The notes under the pieces are model-generated. The model was not told the origin of the DNA, made no database searches, and saw only the letters and a list, made by a program, of their open reading frames with translations. From Parachlorella kessleri (Eukaryota > Chlorophyta > Trebouxiophyceae > Chlorellales > Chlorellaceae): a stretch of 64,000 nucleotides of DNA. Each line of letters starts with the position of its first letter. The first letter of the stretch is position 1. Positions 57,901 through 64,000 of the stretch are shown piece by piece. The translations under genes were made by a program, and so were the position numbers. The stretch is from positions 1-64,000 of the forward strand of contig BBXU01001073.1 in assembly GCA_001598975.1 (NCBI GenBank), read 5' to 3'.

Positions 57901-59400
57901 TAACTGGCTAATTTGCTTGTGTTCAGCACTAGTGATTATATTGGCGAAGGCCTCTTCCTTTGTGAGGCGAGCATGGCTTGTGTGTCTGGGGGAGTCCCTT
58001 ATGCTTTGTAACATGAAGCATAGCTTGGGCTTGGCCCGCTGCTGTGTGTGCTTTGGTGGGTGAGTGCCAGGGGTACGGGGCGAGCGAGCGCTACCGGGTC
58101 AGGCTGCTCTGAGCATATGAATGGGGATGCTGGCGAGGAGGGTGGGCGGCAGGGTTGGAGCAAGCTGCTGCTGCTTGCATGGCACCCTGGCCCGTACCCC
58201 TCCGCATCCCACAGTCGCGCTCCTTCCCTCCTGCAACTGCCTGGTTGCAGGTTTCGACTTCCTCTGAAGCGCTGTCTGGGGTGTATGCTGTGCTGGGGCG
58301 ACGGCGGGCGCGCATCCTGCGCGAGGAGATGCGCGAAGGCAGCGACTACTTCATAGGTGTGCGCATGCGTGTTGGTGGGGTGTGTGAGGGCACATGCCAC
58401 GTGATGATACGGGTCCTCACCAGCACATTGCAGAGGCCGTACACCCAGCGTACTGCTAGTCGTACCAGTATCTTGCTTGGGATGCATTGGGGAGGTGCAT
58501 GTCTTAGCTTAGGCACTGCCTTGGCAAGCCATGCACACAGGTGGCTGGTGTTCCAGTCTCATGAAGGTGTGTGGTAGGTGCGACTTTCTCATGCGTTGTT
58601 TAAGGGCTTTGCAGCCGACTTGCTACTGTTGACTATACTGATTGCCTGCTGGATGCAGTGCATGCGTACCTCCCGGCTGAGGCGTCCTTTGGGTTTGCGG
58701 ACGAGCTGCGGCGGAGATCATCTGGCGCAGCGGCCGCCTCACTGCTGCTCAGCCACTGGGAGAGACTTCAGGTGCCTGGAGAGGGGGGGGGGGTGGCTGC
58801 TGTTGCTGGGCTGTATTGCAAACTGACTCCTCACTTGCATGAGCTGCCTATGCTAGACCTCACTAGTGTCTATGTCTTGTTTGCCTGCTGGGGTGCTATG
58901 TGGCCTGGATCAAGGCCTGGGGCGGGGTCAGTCTGACCGTTCAGCTCCCTCTCAGGGGGATAACTGTCTATGACGGGATAGCAAACACAACCCGGTGCAC
59001 TGGTTGTGTGTGTGCAGGTGGACCCCTTTTTTGTGCCGACCACGGAGGAGGACCGCGAGGAGTTTGGGGAGGAAGGGCAGGGCGTGGGTACGTCTGTGGG
59101 GAGCAACGCCCTCCTGCACACCCAGTCCGCTTGCGGGATGTCCTCCCTATCCCATGCTCACCGAGATGTGGGCGGCACAGCAGGCAGCTCAGTGTCCGGC
59201 TTGATGCTGGGATCTGGAAGCCAGTCGCAAAATAGCATGCCATGATGTTGTAAGCGGGCTCTGTGTAACAATTCTGTGCAGGCGTGCCCAACCTGGCCAA
59301 GCGGCTCATCGACGCGGTGCGGCGACGCAAGGGCCTGCCTGTAGAAGAGAAGGTGGTGGAGAGCGCGACCAAGCAGCGCACTCGGGCTAGGAAGGTTTAG
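48925..59400 (+). CDS. EFL1: EFL1, EF2-like GTPase of 60S ribosome maturation
   Basis: Twenty-four exons: 48925-48969, 49201-49456, 49642-49802, 50111-50176, 50396-50462, 50779-50857, about 51094-51256 (see below), 51659-51813, 52139-52312, 52648-52874, 53251-53461, 53771-53909, 54270-54392, 54805-54895, 55217-55406, 55710-55898, 56280-56552, 56762-57138, 57325-57446, 57654-57808, 58251-58356, 58659-58771, 59018-59087, 59282-59400; about 1210 residues. G motifs are intact: [37 protein letters not shown] and VINKVDR. EFL1-specific parts follow: [78 protein letters not shown] and the end [16 protein letters not shown]. With SBDS, EFL1 releases eIF6 from pre-60S subunits in the cytoplasm. Exon 7 lacks one base in a GAG-rich tract when the natural acceptor at 51093 is used. 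A downstream acceptor (exon 51132-51256) restores the frame. Introns 18 and 19 use GC donors. Confidence 0.95.
57783..57980 (+). repeat. Decayed tandem copies of an exon-intron junction in EFL1
   Basis: The end of exon 20 with its donor (GGCGGAGGCCCTTTTCC, then TTTGTGAGGTGAGCAC, 57784-57817) is repeated in the following intron. A near copy lies at about 57841-57873 (GGCGGAGGCCCTAGTCC, TCTGTGAGGTGAGCAC). A weaker one lies at about 57943-57973 (GGCGAAGGCCTCTTCC, TTTGTGAGGCGAGCA), where the donor GT has become GC. The true donor is set by phase at 57808/57809. Confidence 0.75.
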
Positions 59401-60274
59401 ACTGTTGGGCCGGCCGGCCGGGCACTGTGTTTGGAGGGAGGGCATGCAGCGCCACCTGGCAGCATATGAACAGCTTGCCATGGTTGGGGCCTGGGTAGGA
59501 GGCACAGCCACGCCGGGGGCACGGCCGCCGCTGGGCTAGTGTCAGCTGCAGAATTACATGGGGTCCACCACATGCTGTCGTAGGCTGGCTGCACATTGAT
59601 TCTGGAGTTGTGCGTCAGAGAGTGGACCTTGCAGCTTGAGATGTATGTAGCGCATGCAAGGTATGTATAGGCAAAGCCTGTGCACCCAGCGTACTGCCCC
59701 TGAAACCAGCGTCAGTTGTGCTTCAGTGTTTTGTTTGTTGGGAGTTTATGTGTGGGCGGCGGTGCATTGGCTTCATTTGGATGCTGGCCCAGTCTCTTGG
59801 CAGTTGGGGCTGCCTTGTCGGCTGCCTGCTGCCAGTTGTGCCCTATACTTTGGCCTGCCTGGGTAGGGTCCCTCTTGGGTCATGGCATATAGGAGCACTA
59901 GTGAGCAGCCGCACATGATCTCTGGCTTGAGAAGCTGATGTCCAGGAGCAGCAGGTCCGCTGGGAGCCACCGCAGTCAACCCAATATGCTCAGGTTCTTT
60001 AGGCAAAGGCCGGCATGTTCTGGTGGTGCGCTGGCCATTACTCAGGCAATGACAGTTCATGAGGCATGAGGTCATAAAGTTCCACATGTCCCTTGCACCT
60101 CGCTGGGTGTGGAATCCCGCGATGATCCTGAGGATGGTTCCTTAGACAGGCTTCTTCTGGGTGAAGCCTGGGGTGAAATTTGAACTACGAATAAAAGGGG
60201 TGTACCTGTGGGCCTTTGCTGACATGCATCCATAACCATACAAGAAATGGCCGTCCACAGGGCAAAAGGTCAGC
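59401..60274. other. 3' region of EFL1 and spacer, no gene seen
   Basis: The stretch between EFL1 and the tRNA gene contains the EFL1 3' UTR. I find no TGTAA within it. AATAAA occurs near 60190. Open frames of 60-100 codons show no motifs. Confidence 0.35.
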
Positions 60275-60394
60275 CGATCCCACCAGGGATCGAACCTGGA
60301 ATCTCCCGCTCAACTACTGTTGACCGTGTCCTGGAAACCGCTCCATTATCGGTTAAACCGTAGGCGGGCGCCTTATCCATTTGGCCATGGGACC
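60275..60394 (-). tRNA. tRNA-Arg(ACG) with a 47-nt intron
   Basis: On the minus strand the acceptor strands GGTCCCA and TGGGATC pair fully (one G-U), followed by discriminator G. The D arm is GCC...GGC. The anticodon stem CCCGC/GCGGG encloses loop CTACGG plus A, giving anticodon ACG (Arg, read as ICG). The T arm is CCAGG-TTCGATC-CCTGG. The mature length is 73 nt. A 47-nt intron (60357-60311) interrupts the loop after position 37, the canonical place for nuclear tRNA introns. It offers GAC- and ACC-rich stretches for the usual bulge-helix-bulge, though I did not fold it. CCA is not encoded, as expected for a eukaryotic gene. Confidence 0.9.
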
Positions 60395-60697
60395 TTGTTG
60401 GCATGGTGGGGAATCCAGATTTAATATATGCATTGAACTGGGACATCATCAGTGGCCTCACAACTACCGCTCCTTCCTAGGCAGTCACCTTTCAAAGCCA
60501 CAAGTGCCAACGACACAGCTTGCCCTCAAAAAGCTACCGCTTATACATCGTAGAACCCTTTCTCTACCTATGTACCAACCATCTGCTATCCTACTCCTTG
60601 CCACCCTCCCCCCGCACCCACTCTGTGGCCGCGCCAAAGAGGTCCCAGGACCTCCATCCACCCCCGCCCACCTTTACCATGAGAGTTTCCATATCTG
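60395..60697. other. Short spacer between tRNA and FAM221 gene
   Basis: This contains the upstream region of the tRNA gene (minus) and the 3' UTR of the FAM221-family gene (minus). No further feature is seen. Confidence 0.3.
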
Positions 60698-61790
60698 CTA
60701 GCCGCCCTGCTGCTTGCCGCCATCGCCTTCCTGCCCTCGCTTCAGCAGGTCCCAGCGATTCAGGTCCGCCACCGCCTCCAGCAGGGTGGCCGCGGCAGGC
60801 AGTAGCTGCTTCTGCACCTCCACCTGCTTGTGCTCGCTCCACGCGTGGTCGCAGTTACACACCCAGGGGCTGCACGTAGGGAAGCAGCAGACAATGGGAG
60901 GAGCACACACACACCCAGCCACAGCCACAGCATAGCCAGGGATTGCCCGTACCTCAGCGCAGTGCAGGACAGTACGTGGGGCGTGTCTTCACTGGCAGGA
61001 GCCCACCCACAGAAACGAAACTGCAGGCCTACCTGTCGAACTGCTGACACTGGCAAGCAGATTTGGCGCAGGCATGGGTGTCAGCGGTATGCTCGATATG
61101 CTTGTGCTTGCACCTGCAGGCAGGGCACAAACGGCAACTCCTGGTGTGACACAGGCACAAGCGAACGCAATGATGGGCGAGACGCACCAATGCCCTTAAG
61201 CATTTTATTCGCTTCCATGGCTTTCAAGGGCTGCAGGTGAACCATCCAGGTAAGCTTCCTGCCGAGTTCACCTGCATCGAAGAATCCAGGCACCTTCCGC
61301 CACTATGTAGAAGAACCCACTGCATTTGCACTTGGGCGTCTTACACCTGCACATGAATAGCAATATCAGCAGTACTTCAGGAATTTGCCTGTTACTCCCG
61401 TTTTCGTTACGGTGCATTCCTAGCTGCCAAGCGCATCATGCTGTTGGCCACGTTTGCAACCTTGTAAACCTGCTATGCACCCTGAGGGAGTACCACTAGC
61501 TGTGGGCAGTGTGCGAGGCCGAGCTCTAAGCTGGAGGAGTTCAGTAGGCTTACCTCCAATCGTCCCCTTGTTGGTGCTCCTGCAGGTAGCAAGTGCAGGC
61601 GGAGAAAGTCTCTGACCCCTGCCAGTAAACACGTTGCCTCCAAGCTGCCGCAACCATATGACGCACCGACCTTGTGCCTGTGCCCGCACATGCAGCGGCT
61701 TTCGCTCCTGATGGGTATGCACTCCCGTTGGCAGGACTGGCACACCCAAGCGAGCCGGGTGCCCAGCTGCTGGGAGGGACTGGCCTCCAT
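60698..61790 (-). CDS. FAM221-family Cys/His-rich protein
   Basis: Five exons: 61790-61671, 61579-61554, 61346-61272, 61113-61033, 60869-60698 (stop TAG). They give 157 residues with all phases matching. The start is the ATG of MEASPSQQ; the frame is closed by a TAG just upstream. Cys/His pairs run through the protein in the FAM221A/B order: WVCQSCQRECIPIRSESRCM and CGHRHKEH, CKTPKCKCSGFFYIVAEGAW, ILRCRCKHKHIEH, HACAKSACQCQQF, and SPWVCNCDHAWSEHKQVEV. A predicted amphipathic tail of about 40 residues follows. The pattern implies several bound zinc ions. FAM221 proteins are conserved in animals, protists and algae but lack a firm molecular role. No signal peptide or membrane span is present, so the protein is probably cytosolic. 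The assignment is from motif memory. Confidence 0.75.
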
Positions 61791-62472
61791 GCTCGAACCT
61801 GATCGCAGCTACATCTACAAGCGACTTCTCATCTTTTGGAGAATAAGGCAAGCTTTTGATCAGCCAGGTGCAAAGTAGACTGTCTGTAAGACGCCTAGGC
61901 CACGTACGTGCACTTGCGGATAATTGACTGCCTGCTGAGCGTGCTGCCTTGGACAGTGCATGGTTACGGGAAGGAATGGTGCAAGATGAGGTCACTAAAT
62001 CGGGCCCTTGGCAACGACGAGACTAGGCAGAGCAGCACTGTAAATGTCGGCTCTTGCCTGCCTTGGGAAGCCTAGCAGTGCTCACCCTGCAAAACTGGTG
62101 TTCTGTTACACCTGGCGCCTGGAACAGCCCTCATAGGCTTATCACACAGTGTTACAAGGGGACTGGACGGCTTCCTGTTTGTTCTGCTAGCCATACAGGG
62201 TTTCTCAAGCTATAGCACATCAGCCCAGTCTTTCAGTACAAGGCTATTAGCAATAGCAGTGCCAAGACATGTTTGCTGAGTAAAATCAGACAGGGAAAAA
62301 TGGGCCATGTGGGTGCCATAAAACAACGATATCATATGAGCACGTAATATACAGGAAGTTCAGAGTTGGTTTTTGGCTGCCGCGGACATAAGGGAGGCCA
62401 CACATGATGTATAACAGACAACCATTCCGAGCACGCCAGCTCTCACAGTTTTGCACAACAAGCCCAAAATAC
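61791..62472. other. Spacer between FAM221 gene and unknown gene
   Basis: The promoter of the FAM221-family gene and the 3' UTR of the unknown gene share this region (both minus). TTACA at 62152-62156 (TGTAA on the minus strand) lies 317 nt past the stop and is the likely poly(A) signal. No coding exon is recognised. Confidence 0.4.
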
Positions 62473-63796
62473 TCAGTCATCCCCACCAGTGGCGGAGTTG
62501 TCTTGCTCATCAATATCAAATTCCTTAATAGTTGAGGGCTTTTCCTTGCCTGCACAGACAGGCCAACCCTGCGCCGTTATTGTTATGTCCTGGGTATTGA
62601 CTACTACAACGCATATGTTCACCCCTACGCGCACCGTCACACTGTGGATGTCCGACCAGTTCTACCACCCCTCATCGACAACTCATGCAAGCGAGGCTGG
62701 TACACAGGAATAACAAAGCAGAAGCCTAGGCTAACAGCCCCTCGCACCACTGGCATGCGTACCCCGCCAAATCATGGCCATGGGTCAGGCATCTATCACC
62801 CACCTGGCACATCAGCGTCCTGGGTAAAGCTGCCCATGAGCACCTCGTTCATAAGCAGGGAGTTGAGCTCCTTGATGTGCTGCAGGTCCTCAATCCACTC
62901 CTTGGCTAGTTGGTGCCTGCACAAGCTTCAGAGAGTTGGCACCAGGCAGCAGCTCCTGGGGCTGGATGCGAGCACCTCAAGCCAGGCGGCCATGCCAGCT
63001 CAGCGCTACCCAGCATCCAGCCGTGACAGCGCAAGTAACAGAATGGCAGGACTACATCAGCTGCCTCCGGAACGCTTCAGTGCATCAAGCATCGTTGGCC
63101 CACCACAAGGCCAACATGGCCCCCATGGGGGGGGCCCTTGGCGGCGCAATCATGTCACAAGCAAGCCAAGCTGCACATCCGTAGCCTAGCTTGCGGGCAG
63201 GCGGGGTCCATGCGGCGCCGCGGCGCGCCTACCTGGTGTCCATGATTTGGTGTGCGATGCTGCGGGGGTCCCCTCCCACGGGCGAGGCGTTCGCGAAGGT
63301 GGCGTCCCGCTCAGCAAAGCTGGCGGAGATGTCCTCCACAGGGCTTGTCAGCAGCTTGCGCAGAAAGTTCTCGCCTGACACGTCGCTCCAGTTGCCGTTC
63401 TGTAACAAGGAGTTGGGTGGGCATGGGTGGTACCCTAGGGGCGGAGTTGGGTGGGCAAGGGTGGGCAGCAGGGACGCACAGCAAGCATAACGCGCAAGAG
63501 AGTGCAGCCAGCCATACACACGCAACACCCCACGCAAGTCTGCCTCGCCCACACCAGGGGTAGCAGCTCCTTGTAGAACAGCTAGCGCCAGTGCAGCACC
63601 CAGCACTCACATCTGGGATGGCATTGGTTCGCAAGTACAGCTTGAGCCACTGCTGCAATGCTGGGTTGCTCTCTGCCGCAGTGAGCATGATCGTCCAGGT
63701 CGCTCTGCACACAAACCCAAGCCCTACTCAGCTGCCACACAGCACTCGGTCTAACGAGCAACAGCAACAGGCCCACCTCAGACTTGCCACGTTCAT
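62473..63796 (-). CDS. Unrecognised 156-residue acidic protein
   Basis: Five exons: 63796-63777, 63704-63611, 63399-63233, 62916-62804, 62549-62473 (stop TGA). They join in phase from ATG (MNVASLRATW) to stop. The sequence is mostly helical and well formed: ESNPALQQWLKLYLRTNAIP, NFLRKLLTSPVEDISASFAE, a striking GGDPRSIAHQIMDTR, LAKEWIEDLQHIKELN and NEVLMGSF. The last 30 residues are acidic and flexible (FDIDEQDNSATGGDD). There are no Cys residues, membrane spans or signal sequence, and I cannot name a family. The GGDPRSIAHQ stretch and the two flanking helices look like a conserved core, so a small adaptor or assembly factor is possible. That is conjecture. Confidence 0.7.
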
Positions 63797-64000
63797 GCTA
63801 AGGCGTCTGGGTAAAATCTAATGCTTCCGGGCGACCCCCCACCGCCACATAATCAAGGTGTTGGGTTCTCAGCGCTATATAAGCACAGATGATGAGCACC
63901 TTGGCGGCCCGCTTGTAGCGCATTTGCGGCCCAAGTAGTTTCAGGCTGGCTTGTTTGACCAAAGAAAACTTAAAGAGGGACAAAGCTACAAACATCACCC
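63797..64000. promoter_or_regulatory. Upstream region of the unknown gene
   Basis: These are the last 200 bases of the window, upstream of a minus-strand start. CTATATAAG at 63874-63882 reads CTTATATAG on the minus strand, about 80 nt before the ATG, and is a possible TATA-like element. The open frame across it shows no motifs. Confidence 0.3.

Noticed and set aside
1..64000. CRISPR arrays, bacterial operons, phage or plasmid modules
   Set aside because: No direct-repeat/spacer array, no ribosome-binding sites before ORFs and no such genes. The sequence is intron-rich nuclear DNA.

Overview
This window is nuclear DNA of a green alga, most likely a core chlorophyte. It is GC-rich and packed with short exons (about 20 to 965 nt) separated by GT-AG and some GC-AG introns. 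The encoded proteins are plant-type (a PsbP-domain lumenal protein, the TPLATE-complex subunit TASH3, an EDR1/CTR1-type kinase, a plant-type phosphate translocator). TGTAA, the usual chlorophyte poly(A) signal, lies behind several genes. There is no bacterial or phage content. Almost no gene is visible as one ORF: I built each model by hand by joining exons at splice sites. All thirteen full models give a total length divisible by three and phase agreement at every junction, with one exception (exon 7 of EFL1).

Layout. 910-2057 (+): end of a gene with repeated Asn/Gly/Thr-rich exons. 3210-4494 (-): NUDIX hydrolase. 5409-6342 (+): small plastid-type membrane protein. 6839-19331 (+): TASH3, 28 exons. 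20094-22012 (-): PC-esterase-like protein. 23746-25913 (-): PsbP-domain thylakoid-lumen protein. 26410-33477 (+): EDR1/CTR1-like Raf-type kinase. 35418-36100 (-): complex I subunit NDUFB7. 36566-37439 (+): mitochondrial ribosomal protein bL32m. 38372-42095 (+): triose-phosphate-type translocator. 42924-48810 (-): NOL11-like nucleolar protein. 48925-59400 (+): ribosome-assembly GTPase EFL1. 60275-60394 (-): intron-containing tRNA-Arg(ACG). 60698-61790 (-): FAM221-family zinc-binding protein. 62473-63796 (-): unrecognised 156-residue protein.

The most interesting region is 42.9-59.4 kb. The NOL11-like gene (small-subunit rRNA processing) and EFL1 (final 60S maturation) are head to head with only 114 bp between start codons. 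Three introns of the NOL11-like gene each hold a copy of a box C/D snoRNA on the sense strand. Its two guides match neighbouring sites in large-subunit rRNA. This forms a compact ribosome-biogenesis module. A second head-to-head pair couples two nuclear genes for mitochondrial proteins (NDUFB7 and bL32m).

Other points: at least six phase-verified GC-AG introns, a second SH3 domain in TASH3, an apparent one-base frameshift in an acidic repeat of EFL1, and introns that contain tandem copies of their own splice junctions. Family assignments rest on remembered family features, since no search was run.
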